Positions 1 through 11,137 of a stretch of 64,000 nt of DNA are shown in pieces (within the stretch, counting starts at the first letter, position 1; each line of letters starts with the position of its first letter). The DNA is from Fallopia convolvulus. Taxonomy: Eukaryota; Streptophyta; Magnoliopsida; Caryophyllales; Polygonaceae. The stretch spans positions 1,927,001 through 1,991,000 of the forward strand of contig OZ024721.1 in NCBI GenBank assembly GCA_964016875.1, written 5' to 3'. The notes beneath the pieces were generated by a model. The model made no database searches and had not been told where the DNA came from. It was given only the letters and a program-made list of their open reading frames with translations. A program made the position numbers and the translations under genes.

Positions 1-2
1 TG

Positions 3-444
3 TAGAGTTTTCAAAAGCTGACCTCACCCGAATCGCCAAAAATTTTAGGGTCAAGACCCAAAAATTTGAACCCGAAATCTGAAATAAACCGAACCTGAAA
101 GACCCAAAACTCGTTGGATTGAAACTCGAAAATCCCTTGGGGTAATCCGATTTGTTATATTTTCATAATATATATAATTTATTTTAAAAATTATAACATA
201 TTTTATTATTAAATAAAATAAAAATAATAGATTATTATTAAACATTATTATTTAAATAAAATAATATTTTAATAATTGTAAAAAATCGATTTTCTTGACC
301 TGTTGGGTCGACCCGACCTACTTGAAAATCCGCAACGATCCGAACCGATTTAACCTGTGACTAGTTACGATCCGTACTCGAATCAATCCGAACTCGAAAT
401 AACTCGACCCGAACCCGATCCGACCGACCTGATTAACAGGTCTA
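3..444. mobile_element. hAT-like MITE (GACCCG-rich family), copy 1
   Basis: The segment begins TAGAGTTTTCAAAAGCTGACC and ends ACAGGTCTA, imperfect inverted ends of the TAGRNCTGTCAA type used by hAT MITEs. Both flanks are rich in CGACCCGA-like words and the core is AT-only. The left target-site duplication would lie at or beyond the window edge, so it cannot be verified. Related copies lie at 2038-2580 and 42715-43165. It has no coding capacity. Confidence 0.5.
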
Positions 445-2037
445 GACCTCGAACATTAGGTTGCAACTGCTACAATGTTGCATAATTCATAATGTTTTTT
501 GTTCACATGTATTTTAATGTATATATTGATAACAACAATGCACCAAATTTGGGTATTTTTTTCTTATATTTAATTAGTAAAGGTATTAAACTACAATTTA
601 ACAACCCTAATATCCATTAGATTTGTTTTATAAGTTTTACCTAATAAGCTATATAGCTAGCCTTTATAAACATATAATTTTTTTCTTTTTTATAATTGTT
701 AATTATTTTTAGTGAGGTCTCCCTCACCACTAGTGACTAATGATCCAAATTATGTAGTCCCTACTTATGCAAAAGGTGAAGGTGAAATAGGATTGATGCT
801 TATTTTTTGGTTTAATGATGCCTTTTGAGAATTTTAGTACCATAACACTTTTAAGTTTTAACTTATATTTGCATGTACATGATTTAAACATTTAAAAAAA
901 ACAGGAGATTTCTAGGCTTTTTTTAAAAAATCTTTTAACTATACATCATACTAAGATTTAACAAGCTGGAAAGATATGGTCCCCTGATTTGTGTGCACAT
1001 GCTATGCTTAATCCCCACTTGTTATGTTTAAATACCCGCATTAAAATTTTAATACTATATAATAAGCAAAAGCCTACAAATATATAATTGTCTTTTTACC
1101 CCTCTAATTTTTCATTCTAATTAATTACATTTTTTGTTAATTTTGTGGCTAATTAAAGTCTCAGTTGATTCAACACAACAAGTTAACTGAGGGTAATTAT
1201 ATATCATTTCCACTATCATGTTGCATTTCTTATTCTAGTTTGCAATTTTTTAACAAAAAATTGAGATGACGTCTTTTCTCATGCACTTACCTTAGGATTC
1301 TCATTTTGCATGCAGATTTTTTGTGTGCAAAATCAATTTAAATGTAATTTTTTTAATTAAGAGGAGGAGGTAATTAAAGCCAGTTTTTAATGATTTATTA
1401 AATTATCTCTCTAGGAAAAATATCAAAATAATAATTTAAATATTGGAGAGACCAAGCTCCTATTCTTTCGGATCCCCTTAATAAAAATTAATAAACCCTA
1501 AAAAATGAAGTTAAATCTAATTTATTAATTTATATTTCAATGGTGTAGATCTCATCAATTTTACTCATAGAGTTAAATTACAATTCTACTGGAGTCCATT
1601 TCCCAATTTTTACAGCTTGATTGTTGATAAAGGAAAATTCAAATTTGTGACCCAAGATTCCTATCGTCGTCAAATTAATGAGTAATTTATTGAGTCGGAT
1701 ATTTGCTACCACACTTATATACTTATACATTTTTTTTTCATTACTCCAAAAATGGTTTGAATGAGACTAGTGAGTCGTGTGATTTATGATCTAATATTTT
1801 AATAAATGAATTGGACCAAATATTGGAAGTTCTTACAAGCTAGCTGCATTAATCTCACTGTTTGAATAGTTAAAATGCTGACCAATAATTTTTTGAAGTA
1901 TTTGTAGCCTATCTAGATCGTTTACTTAATAACATGAAGTATGTATGCTACTACTAATGCTAGTGATTTTAAGTAGTTGAACTAATTCTCCTTAAGTAGA
2001 TTGACTTTGGTATTTTTGGAAGAAGTTAATTATTTAC
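445..2037. other. Intergenic AT-rich DNA, no gene seen
   Basis: No ORF with recognisable protein similarity, no RNA gene and no element with matching ends was found here. The DNA is AT-rich with short homopolymers. It forms part of the far upstream region of the MYB gene. Confidence 0.6.
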
Positions 2038-2580
2038 TCGTGCTATATTTTCAGAATATATATAATTTATTTTAAACATTGTAATATATTTTATTATTAA
2101 AATATATTAAAATAATATATTAAAAATCACCGTTCGCAATGTAAGTCGTTTTTTTATTTTGCACATGAATTAAGACAAGATTAAAATGAAAAAGATGATA
2201 ATTTAATGCTTGTTTTTATCACATGCACTATTAATTCTTTAACCACTAGAATTGCTTGAGTTAATGAATGTTGTTAGAATGTTAAGTAAATTAAATAGAG
2301 CAATGACCTAATTTAGAAAGTTTTACATTAAATAAAGGAATGAAATGACTTACATTATGAAACACCTTTTAGAGCTAGAAACGACTTACATTGCGAAACG
2401 GAGGGAGTATATATTAATAAATAAAAAAAAATTAATAATTGTAAAAAAAATCGATTTTTTTAACCAGTTGGGTCGACTCGACCTGCCCGAAAACCTGCAA
2501 CAATTCAACCCGGTTTGACCCGTGATCGGTTACGACCCGAACCCGACTCGACTGATGCGATTGACATCTGTACACCTTAG
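2038..2580. repeat. Second copy of the GACCCG-rich hAT-like repeat, split by a MITE
   Basis: The AT core (2040-2122) resembles that of the repeat at 3-444. After an interruption at 2123-2407 the copy resumes with the same CGATTTTTTT and GGGTCGACTCGACC-type sequence and ends near CATCTGTACACC. The left terminus is not recognisable, so this is a partial or 5'-eroded copy. Confidence 0.55.
2123..2407. mobile_element. Stowaway-like (Tc1/mariner) MITE nested in the repeat
   Basis: The right end reads CGGAGGGAG followed by TA, the usual Stowaway terminus. An internal inverted pair, CGCAATGTAAGTCGTT on the left and AACGACTTACATTGCG on the right, brackets the element. The left outer end is eroded. 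Removing it rejoins the two halves of the host repeat at TA, which fits a TA target duplication. Confidence 0.6.
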
Positions 2581-3159
2581 ATAGAAAAGTCCTTATAGTA
2601 AATATGTTTTCACTCCCAAATATAGGTACGTATATCACATTATTTTGTAATAATCATGTCATTATAACTCTTGCAATGTTCTCATCATCCAATCTACCAT
2701 TTGCATTTAAACACTTCACTACTCAAATATCATTACACTGTTTCGTTACGTCAAACTCTTACAACACACTGAAAAAAAATCAGACGAAGTAGCTAGAAAA
2801 AAAAAATCAAACGACCAACCATGAGCAAATGTAGGCCATGGACTTAATAGCTACAATACGTACGTACGTACGTATACACATTACATTTACTCTACATACC
2901 AAACAATGCACATACTCCTTTAAAAAAAATCAATGCACATACAAAATGACAACTAATATTCTGCAAGAATTCGCAAGAATTATTTATCTTAGCGAAATCT
3001 TATATATAATAAAGCAACATTTTCCTCTTAAAAAAAAGCCAACCAAATTTTCAACAAAAAGAAAAAAAATAAAGGGAACCAATCAATACGATAAAAAAAA
3101 CTGACGTAAAATATACATCTTGAAAATTAATGCATGTTGAAATTAGAAATATAATAGTA

Positions 3160-3396
3160 CTTCCAATTCAGAAATATTTTTCGTTTTTAGGATTTATCTT
3201 AAGAATTAAGAAATTATATGATTTGACTTAAACACCCTCAATGTTGTTGAGATCTTTCCTCTTCTGTTAAATATTTAGGTAATTATTTTTACTTAATGAG
3301 GATAGTATTGGAAAAAATGTGATAAAATATGTCAAATGACAAATTATTGAACAAAACAATCAACCTAAAACAACATGTATTTCTGAACGGAGGGAG
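3160..3396. mobile_element. Stowaway-like MITE upstream of the MYB gene
   Basis: The ends are CTTCCAATTCAGAAATA and TATTTCTGAACGGAGGGAG, imperfect terminal inverted repeats of the CTCCCTCCGT family. They are flanked on both sides by TA (3158-3159 and 3397-3398), the Tc1/mariner target duplication. The element is 237 bp, non-coding, and lies about 600 bp upstream of the MYB start codon. Confidence 0.7.
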
Positions 3397-3693
3397 TAGC
3401 AAAAAAAATAAAAATAAATGTGTTATTTTTAAAAAAAATTGATTATTAACTAAATATAAAAGGGATAATTATTATGGAATGAGATTTTGTACTAAAAACC
3501 TAAATTGGAATGAGATTTTGTACTAAAAATATAACTAATTAAATAAATGTTTTATTTTTAGAATATTTTGTTATTAATTAAATGAAAAGGGAGTACGGGA
3601 CAAATATTGGTAAAATAAAATTTTGAGCTAAAAATCCCAAATATTGAGGAATCAAACAATAAAACTGTTTCACTTTTCCACTCTCATTTAAAG

Positions 3694-3711
3694 CACGTTG
3701 TTTATAACGTG
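3694..3711. promoter_or_regulatory. Perfect ACGT inverted repeat in the MYB upstream region
   Basis: CACGTT and AACGTG are arranged as a perfect 6-bp inverted repeat around a GTTTAT spacer. Each half has an ACGT core of the kind bound by plant bZIP and bHLH factors. It lies about 300 bp before the MYB ATG and about 75 bp upstream of a TATA-like element. A regulatory role is inferred from position and symmetry only. Confidence 0.35.
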
Positions 3712-3786
3712 TGGTCACCTTTTACAACCATAAAACAAAACCAAAAATCACCCAAAAAAAAAACAAAAAATCAAAATTAAGTGCAG

Positions 3787-3794
3787 TATTTAAG
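3787..3794 (+). promoter_or_regulatory. Candidate TATA box of the MYB gene
   Basis: TATTTAAG lies about 215 bp upstream of the MYB ATG and is followed by a CT- and A-rich stretch typical of a plant 5' leader. It is the best TATA-like match in the proximal region, but no transcript data support it here. Confidence 0.35.
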
Positions 3795-4006
3795 AAGGCA
3801 CACCACAAGAACTCTGCTCCCAACTCAGGGGAAATTTCTTTGCAGGGTCTCTTCTTCCTCCTCCAACTCAAGCCCCATTGAAAGAGACTCTTGCAACACA
3901 ACTTTTAATTTCCTCCTAAAATTTCCTCAAATTCAACACCTGAAAAAGAAAAGAACTAATCTTTCCTTTGTAAAATCGAAAAAGCTAAAAAGGGTTGCTC
4001 TTAAAA

Positions 4007-5252
4007 ATGGGGAGAAGTCCATGTTGCGCGAAGGAGGGGCTCAACAGAGGAGCTTGGACGGCCATGGAAGACAAGGTTCTTACTGATTACATCAAGATCC
4101 ATGGCGAAGGACGATGGCGTGGGCTTCCCAAAAGAGCTGGTTCGTTTTTGTTTTATTTTTTGTTTTTTGTTTATTTTTTTTGAATTTTGAGTGTACGGAG
4201 GAATAAAACGACGCGTTTTGTGTGGTTGCAGGGCTGAAACGGTGCGGAAAGAGTTGTAGGCTGAGGTGGCTGAATTATCTCCGGCCGGATATAAAGAGGG
4301 GGAACATCACCGCCGATGAGGAGGAGCTCATCGTCAGACTTCATAAGCTACTGGGTAACAGGTAAATTAATTTGACTTTTTGTGTAATTTTTTTTTTTTT
4401 TACCATGATAGAATAATGATGTGAAGTATTGTGGTTTAATGTTACCTAACTCATTTGACCGGATGATCATTTAAGTAAGTATAATAATTGCAATGAGATT
4501 TTTGTTTTTTATTAGATTCATAATAGATGGGGATGCTATAGATCCAATAAGTGGGCGTGGAAGTGGGGGTTTGGATGAATGTAATTAAGGAAGCTATGGT
4601 TTTGATGTTTGATGTTTGTTTTTGTAGATGGTCGCTAATAGCTGGAAGGCTTCCAGGGCGAACAGACAATGAAATAAAGAACTACTGGAACACGAATCTG
4701 AGTAAAAAGGTCCAGGATGATCGTCGTCATGGTAACACGAAAGAGCCTGGAAAAAACAAGGATTCGAAGCCGTCATTCATTGCAACTCAAATCGCACAGC
4801 CTCAAAAGCCGACTTCTAATGTGGCCATCCGTACAAAGGCGTTTAAGTGTACAAAAGTGATCATCAGCCCACCACCACCACAACCACCACTTCCACCACC
4901 AGCACTGCTCGAGCAGTGCAGTATCCCTATGAAGGACCCACCTGGAAATACTGACACTAACTCTAACACAAACAACCCTATCTTATCAAAGGAGTTCCCG
5001 GAAGGCCCACTCCTAGACTTTCCAGCAACCGACTTTAACATGATGGGCGAGCTTAGCTTTTCCGAGTTTTTGGACTCGCAACAAATGCTAGACTTTTGTC
5101 GTGATCTTAGTCAAGGGACGAGCAACGAAGGTGACCAGTGCTCACCCTCGTCTTCACTCGAGGAGCCAATCGTTTTCTCCGAGGAGATGATGGAGGACTG
5201 GCGCAACTGTGGTCTCGAGACATTCGGGCTAGAGTTTTTGCTTGGAGCGTAA
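4007..5252 (+). CDS. R2R3-MYB transcription factor, TT2-like (subgroup 5), three exons
   Basis: This nuclear DNA-binding regulator has exons at 4007-4139, 4232-4361 and 4628-5252. The introns (92 and 266 nt) follow GT-AG and interrupt the two MYB repeats at the positions usual for plant R2R3-MYBs. The spliced product is 295 aa. It starts MGRSPCCAKEGLNRGAW, has the recognition-helix sequences KSCRLRWLNYLRPD and NEIKNYWNT, and carries the bHLH-interaction signature (E-L-x2-R-x3-L-x6-L-x3-R) in R3. Just after the repeats lies AIRTKAFKCTK, which matches the subgroup 5 motif of TT2/PA-type MYBs that activate proanthocyanidin genes with bHLH and WD40 partners. The C-terminus is acidic, as expected of an activation domain, and includes a poly-proline stretch. 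The ATG at 4007 is preferred over an in-frame upstream ATG at 3995 because family members begin MGR. The function is inferred from family motifs. The ORF appears intact. Confidence 0.93.
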
Positions 5253-6042
5253 AGTTGTAATTTAGATAAAAACCAGTAAGTAGTATAAATAATCACCTTA
5301 TAAGGGCCTATATAACGTCCATTCTCAAACACTTCATGGACGTAAGCAAATAAAGTTTAACTTGTGTGGTTGGGACTTAGAAATAATATCATTGAATCTA
5401 TGCATTTGCATATACACACGTACTAGCTCCACATCTACAAAAAAGAGCTTGTGCTAAGAATAATGTGTACACTTTGTGCTGGCATCTTTTTGGTTTTTTG
5501 GTTTTTTGTTTTTTTCCGTTTTTTTCTGTAGCAAATCATCATGTAGGTAGGAATCTTTTTTTGTTTTGTTAGTGTGCAATTGTGTATGTGTAGTCCAATA
5601 TATTAATGTTTAATATTAAATTAATATATTATGGTGTGTGTAGTCCAATATATGTACGTACTCTTTAATTGATGAATAAGTGTCTCATGATTCTCGATCT
5701 ATAATTAATCATACCATGTATATATGTATGTGGCTGTTAGAAATCTAATCATTTTAAGAATTTCTCATCAAATTTGGGTTGTTTTGGACTGAAATTACAT
5801 ATAAAATTATGTTATAAATGGAGAGAAGAAAAGAACAAATAATTGAAGTTGACTTTAGCTGGGATGATGCTGGACTCTTGCAAAATAAATTGATAGTTAT
5901 AATTGCTTTGAAAAATCGACGTAATCTGATTTGAAAGTACTAAAATTTGAAAAAGAAAATCTATACATGAATATTGTATCAATAAAACCAAATTTTGGAA
6001 AACAAAAATTATTGCGTTTTTGAAAGGATTGAACCAAGAAAT
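5253..6042. other. MYB 3' flank and intergenic DNA, grading into a LINE relic
   Basis: The MYB 3' UTR presumably lies in the first 100-300 bp; AATAAA-like words occur near 5348. No other gene was seen. The last roughly 100 bp before 6042 continue across the TRIM insertion into the LINE fragment at 6607, because the pre-insertion sequence is contiguous at GAAAT. Confidence 0.5.
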
Positions 6043-6606
6043 TGTCAAAGTTCGGCAGGCCACAATACGGACAGAGGGGGAGACCGTCCCAGCGCACATA
6101 TGCGCGACAGGCCCGTCACATAAGCCCATGGGGTTCCATCCTAAAACCAATTGGTGATAGGAAAAGTAACCCATAGGTATATATTTAGGCTATTTTCTCT
6201 TTAGTTTTCCAATGTGGGAATTCTTTCTTCCACACGCCCCCTCAAGTGGTAACTGGCCTGACCCAGTTAGCACTTGACAACATAAAGGCCTTAGAGCCGA
6301 CGGATCGTCGACGAGCCCAAACAACTAGCCTAAATCGCTAGCTCAATATCATGGGTGGGGAACATCCTTCCGACCCAGACAACCAGGGACCCAAGATCAA
6401 ACCGCTCTGATACCATGTCAAAGTTCGGCGGGCCACAATACGGACAGAGGGGGAGACCGTCCCAGCGCACATATGCGCGACAGGCCCGTCACATAAGCCC
6501 ATGGGGTTCCATCCTAAAACCAATTGTGATAGGAGGAGTAACCCATAGGTATATATTTAGGCTATTTTCTCTTTAGTTTTCCAATGTGGGAATTCTTTCT
6601 TCCACA
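6043..6606 (-). mobile_element. TRIM retrotransposon (LTR - short internal - LTR)
   Basis: Two near-identical 191-192 bp direct repeats (6043-6234 and 6416-6606) with TG...CA ends flank only 181 bp. In minus orientation the 5' LTR is followed by TGGTATCAGAGCGG, a primer-binding site for initiator Met tRNA, and the 3' LTR is preceded by the purine tract GAGGGGGCG. GAAAT is duplicated at both ends (6038-6042 and 6607-6611). There is no coding capacity, so transposition would depend on enzymes supplied by another element. Related TRIMs lie at 16327, 32433, 35542 and 58085. Confidence 0.93.
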
Positions 6607-6772
6607 GAAATCGCCCTGCTTTTAAATATCGTTAGTACATCAATCTACTGCGCGCTTGTCCGCGGTGTGGGCTCGATGAATCAGTGATGCACCTGCTCCG
6701 AGATTGCCCAGCTGTGAGGCACTTGGGGGCAACACTCTGCCGCTGAACTTCTTTGCTATGATGCTTTGGCAG
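6607..6772 (+). pseudogene. LINE relic: reverse-transcriptase zinc-binding (zf-RVT) domain
   Basis: In plus frame the sequence gives CPRCGLDESVMHLLRDCP, the CxxC...E...H...C pattern of the zf-RVT domain near the C-terminus of plant LINE polymerases. In-frame stops occur before and after it, so the copy is dead. The TRIM at 6043-6606 interrupts its left side and a hAT MITE begins at 6773. The relic resumes at 7656-7705 and again after the large hAT transposon at 13726. Confidence 0.75.
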
Positions 6773-7655
6773 TAGTGGTGGGTTCGGTTCCGGAACCGGA
6801 ACACAGACGGTTCCAGTTCCTCCGAACCTTGGAACCGGGAATCTCTCCGGTTCCTCGGTTCGGTTCCCGGTTTCGGTTCGGTTCCAGTTTTTTCCGGTTC
6901 CGAGGCGGTTCCGGTTTCGGTTCCAGTTCGGTTGAAATCACAAAAAATTAAGGGAAATTCCTTTTGGTGCCCCTAAGGTTTTGCCTTTTCCTTTTGGTGC
7001 CCAAGAAAAAAACATATCCCTCTTGGTACCCCTGAGGTTTTGGCTTTTCCCGTTAATGCCCCTCTCCGGTTCAAATTAGCTAATTTTAAGCTTACCATTA
7101 TGTTCATCACCCTTAAATTAGTAAGAATCAACTCTTAAAACATTTAAATTCATAACCAAACTACATCAATTTGAATTTTTAAACAATTCTCTATTTTAAG
7201 GGGTTGTTTACAAAATTGTTTAAAAATTCAAATTGATGTAGTTTGGTTATGAATTTTGATGTTTTAATAGTCAAATCCTACTAATTTAAGGGTGGTAAAC
7301 ATAATGGTAAGCTTGAAATTGGCTAATTTGAACCGGAGAGGGGAGTTAACGGGAAAAGCCAAAACCTCAGGGGTACCAAGAGGAATAAGTTTTTTTCTTG
7401 GGCACCAAAAGGAAAAGGCAAAAACTTAAGGACACCAAAAGGAATTTCCCAAAAATTAAAAAAAAGTTGAAATTGCAAAACTGCGATCGCGGTTCCCCAT
7501 TTTCACCGTTATATTTTTTTTAAGTGATGGAACCGCCGGTTCTCCGGTTCCAAGGAACGTGGAACCGGGACCGGCCGACCCTCGGTTCCGGTTCCAGAAC
7601 CGCCGGTTTTTTTCCGGTTCGGTTCCCCGGTTCCTTGGAACCGAACACACCTCTA
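6773..7655. mobile_element. hAT MITE rich in GGTTCCGG, split by a Mutator-type MITE
   Basis: The ends TAGTGGTGGGTTCGGTTCC and GGAACCGAACACACCTCTA are imperfect terminal inverted repeats typical of a hAT family. Both flanks are dense in GGAACCGG/GGTTCCGG words. Any 8-bp target duplication is degraded (5 of 8 positions match). Without the nested element at 6952-7450 it is about 375 bp. It has no coding capacity; ORFs through the repeat are low-complexity artefacts. Confidence 0.7.
6952..7450. mobile_element. Fold-back Mutator-like MITE
   Basis: This 499-bp element is almost entirely a palindrome: its first ~230 bp are repeated inverted in its last ~230 bp, with ends GGGAAATTCC and GGAATTTCCC. 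It is flanked by a perfect 9-bp target duplication AAAAATTAA (6943-6951 and 7451-7459). A 9-bp duplication plus long inverted arms is the hallmark of Mutator-type elements. It is inserted inside the hAT MITE. Confidence 0.88.
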
Positions 7656-7777
7656 TATGGTAAACATGGAAAGTTAGGAACTCTTTAGTTTTTTATGGTC
7701 AAGACCAAGGGCGTAGCCAAGAATCAAAGCCGGGGGACTAAATATATAAAATACAAAAAATTACATTAATTTGTTTC

Positions 7778-10700
7778 TTACAATGACATTCTTCGGTTTA
7801 CCATATCTTGAAATCGCACAATAATATCTTCAGTTTCAATACAACACACTACATCTTTCTCAATATAAGTAATCAAACAGTCATTCATCAACTCATCTCC
7901 GAGCCGATTGCGTAATGAAGTTTTGACTAGCTTCATAGCAGAAAAAGCTCTTTCAACATTAGATGTAGCAATCGGTAAAAGCAAAGCTAACCGCACCGAA
8001 AGATATACCAAATGATAGACACGATGCTTCTTTGTCTGAACCAATTTTCTTGAGGGCTCACCAATACCTGTAAGGTTGACAAAGCGATCATCTGAGCGCA
8101 CATCAGCAATATAACAGTCCAGTTGTTGCTCAAGTGTCAACAAATCAACATCTAAAAAGTCATCTGGATACAATTCTGCAACTCGGTATTCACCTCATTG
8201 AAGCGACTATTCAGCTCAGAAAGTTGAATACCATTTACTTCATAGGACAAACAAGGACGATAGTAATGTAGATTGGTATCTTGTTGAAGGTTTCGACGAG
8301 CTCTTCCTGGAATGACACAAAAGTCTTCCAACTCTCTAGGACATAATTTTCTGCTTGATGCAGAATGAAACAACTCTTTCCCAAAATGATTCCCAACCTC
8401 CATCTCTTATTTTTTGGAGAAGTAGCTTTGTGACTTTGAGAAGCTTCATTGCGTTGACGATATCTTGATCCTTTTTTGCAACGCTTGTGACAACTCATTT
8501 GAAACTCCAAGAACATTCGTCATCAAGAATAAGCAAAATGCAAATTCAAAGGACATCATGGAATCAAGAACGTTACCTACTTGAGCTCTTTGGCTTGAAT
8601 TTGAATCCTTCTGAATAGCTATAAGTACATCAATTATTGGGTCATATAAAACAATCAAATTCACCAATGTTCTGTAGTGAGAATTCCAACGTGTTCGCCC
8701 AACTCGACCCAAAGATACTTCTTGATTTTTCCCCTTCCAGACAAGATTTCACCTTCATTAAGCCCTTTAGCTACTTGCTCAAAAGATTTAGTTCAAAACA
8801 TGTCCTTTCTTTTGCAAGATGCACTAACAATGTTACTCAACATAGAGATTTCATAGAAAAACTTATCTACTTTTGTCAATTTTTGAGCAACAACTACAAA
8901 TGCCAATTGTAACTGATGAGCATAGCAATGAACAAAATAAGTAGATTGATTCTCCTCTATTACCAAGTTGTTCAAACCATTAAACTCACCACGCATATTG
9001 TTGGATCCATCATAACCTTGTCCATGTAAACTAGAAATACTCAGCCTCAATGTTCCTTTTCAATGACAAAGCAGAGGTGTCAGGAACATGAACAATCCGA
9101 AGAAAACGCTCAAGAACAGACCCTCTATCATCCACAAAACACAGAACAACAACCATCTGTTCTTTCACTAATATATCACGAGCTTCATCAACTAAAATAG
9201 AAAACAAATTATCACCCATATCTCTAATGATAGCATTTATTGTCTCGACAACAATTACATTGATAATATCTTTGTGAATTATAGGTGAAGTCAATTTCAT
9301 ATTCTCGGGTGCATTACCCAATGCAACTCTCTTAACTTCATCATTATGGTTGGAAAGGAAGTGCAAAAGTTGATGTGACCCGGGATTCAACATCCCAAAG
9401 CTCAAGACAAATGAAAAGGTTGTTTTCTTGTTCTCGGATCCATTGAACACGCTTCAGTATTTTAGATCGTTCGGAGGCTGTGTTGGTCTGATCAGGGCCA
9501 TTAAAGAACCATTAGAAAGCTTACTTGATCCACTACAACTTCTATGTTTTCAATATTTTCCATAAATTAGCCAAGAACAGTCTCTAAATCACCAATCTTT
9601 CTAAAAGCTTGAATCTAGACATGAAAGGTTTTGATCATATACAAGTCAAAGAAAGCCAAACAACTTCATCACCTAAATGGAATTATTAAAAGGAGCATCT
9701 TCCATCAATTTTATTCATTTAAGTATGTGGTAGGTGAGATGAAAATGAAGGTTTTTGTAACCCTATTTAAAGGTCCTTGTTTCTCTTGTAATAGGATATG
9801 TTGAATTTGTGGAAAAAACCAATGAGAGTGTTTGTGAGTGATTTCCTTGTTTGGTGTGTAATATCCAAATATGTTCGGTGAGTTATATCTGAATGAATCC
9901 TTCGTTTCTCTTTAGGTGAGTTATATCCTATGAGATTCGAACCCTCTTTCAATTCTCTTATGGTGAGTCATATCCACATAAGATTCGATTGCTTATCCCT
10001 CTTTTGATTTACCTATGTGTGTTATATCCTTGGTTTTTTGATTGCTTATCCATATATTTATAATTTAAGTCAGATTTCCTTTTAGTTTGAATCACTTGTC
10101 TTGTCTTCAATATTCGTCACAATATAAACCACAAATAAATGCAAAGAGCAAGGTTGGCAAAGATCAAATTGAGTTGGAACTTTCTTCGACAACGATCCGT
10201 TTCTCATCATTAAAGTTCAAGAAAGTTACCTTGATTACTCGACTCATCAAATTCATCATGTCCTTGAAAAGCTAATCCTTACACCAAAAGAAATCTAATG
10301 CAATAAATTGAGGCAGTTAATCTGACACGAAATCTACCCGCCTCTGTTCTAAATGATTAGACAAACATACGTCTATATGTTGTTTCTGAAGCATCAAATC
10401 TTCACAAGCACACACACACACATCTACTATGAACACTGTTATGACCGCCAACATGAAGCCCAAATCGTTCTTTTTTCCTCCAGTTTTTAAACCATGTCCC
10501 AACAAATGAATCACCACCTCCTTGTTTACCAAGATCGGGTTTGAAGAGATAGCAAGGTAAGAAAAAGGCAACAACTTTCGATAGACTATATTCCAACCTA
10601 GAACTGTACTCATTGAACCAACCGGGAACAAATCTACGAGTTTGATTTACAAATACAGTTGCATGAAAATCATGGTTTCTAGGTTGAGAAGGTCCCTTTT

Positions 10701-10851
10701 GCAAATAAGCTCGTCTAACCCTTTCTCTATCCTTCAAATCATAGTCAAATTTATTCCTCCTTAACCTTGGATCAATAGGCAAATCATCATATCCAACCTC
10801 AACATCAGCAGTAGATAGATTTGCCATTCTTGGCGGATAACCACTAGACAA
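7778..10851 (-). pseudogene. hAT transposase, TTF-type zinc finger with hAT dimerisation domain (broken)
   Basis: Read on the minus strand, the fragments fall in family order. The N-terminus (10851-10402) has the TTF-finger signature RRAYLQKGPSQPRNHDF and a GDSFVGTWFKNWRKKE block. DUF4371-like catalytic-core segments follow (9450-9031, NAPENMKLTSPIIHKDI; 9050-8793, GQGYDGSNNMRGEFNGL). The C-terminal hAT dimerisation region (8173-7778) contains LLPIATSNVERAFSAMK. Several frameshifts and stops separate the blocks and a ~0.84-kb insertion splits the DUF4371 region, so no functional transposase is expected. The intact protein would bind the element ends and catalyse cut-and-paste transposition in the nucleus. 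Confidence 0.9.
9376..10212. mobile_element. Unclassified ~0.84-kb insertion in the hAT transposase
   Basis: The transposase reading NFLEL (ending near 10213) should continue directly into LLHFLSNHNDEV (starting near 9375), but about 840 bp of unrelated sequence lie between. AAGTT occurs at both junctions and the ends (GATGTGACCCGG and, reversed, GATGAGAAACGG) are weakly inverted. Inside, degenerate repeats of GTGAGTTATATCC recur at roughly 55-60 bp spacing (about 9858-10030). The class is not recognised. Confidence 0.5.
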
Positions 10852-11137
10852 ACTCGAAACACTTAATCGATCGGGATTAGAACTAGAACCTTTATTTTAT
10901 GAACCCCCAAAAGGTAGAAAAATCTCTTCATTTCTTGAACAATTATAGAACATGAACATCAAATTCTAAATTCATAAACCATAACGGAAGTTCCTCCATC
11001 AACAAATTTGATAAATTCAACACACATAAATAATTTGAAATCATCAATTTAGCACACACAATTACACAAATGATCAATTCATCAACTCAGCACACAAACA
11101 CAAATACCCTAGAATATAAAATTAGGGCTAACAAAAA

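Noticed and set aside
6756..6951. ORFs rich in Glu-Pro-Asn-Arg or Gly-Ser-Phe on both strands
   Set aside because: They are translations of the GGTTCCGG repeat of a hAT MITE.
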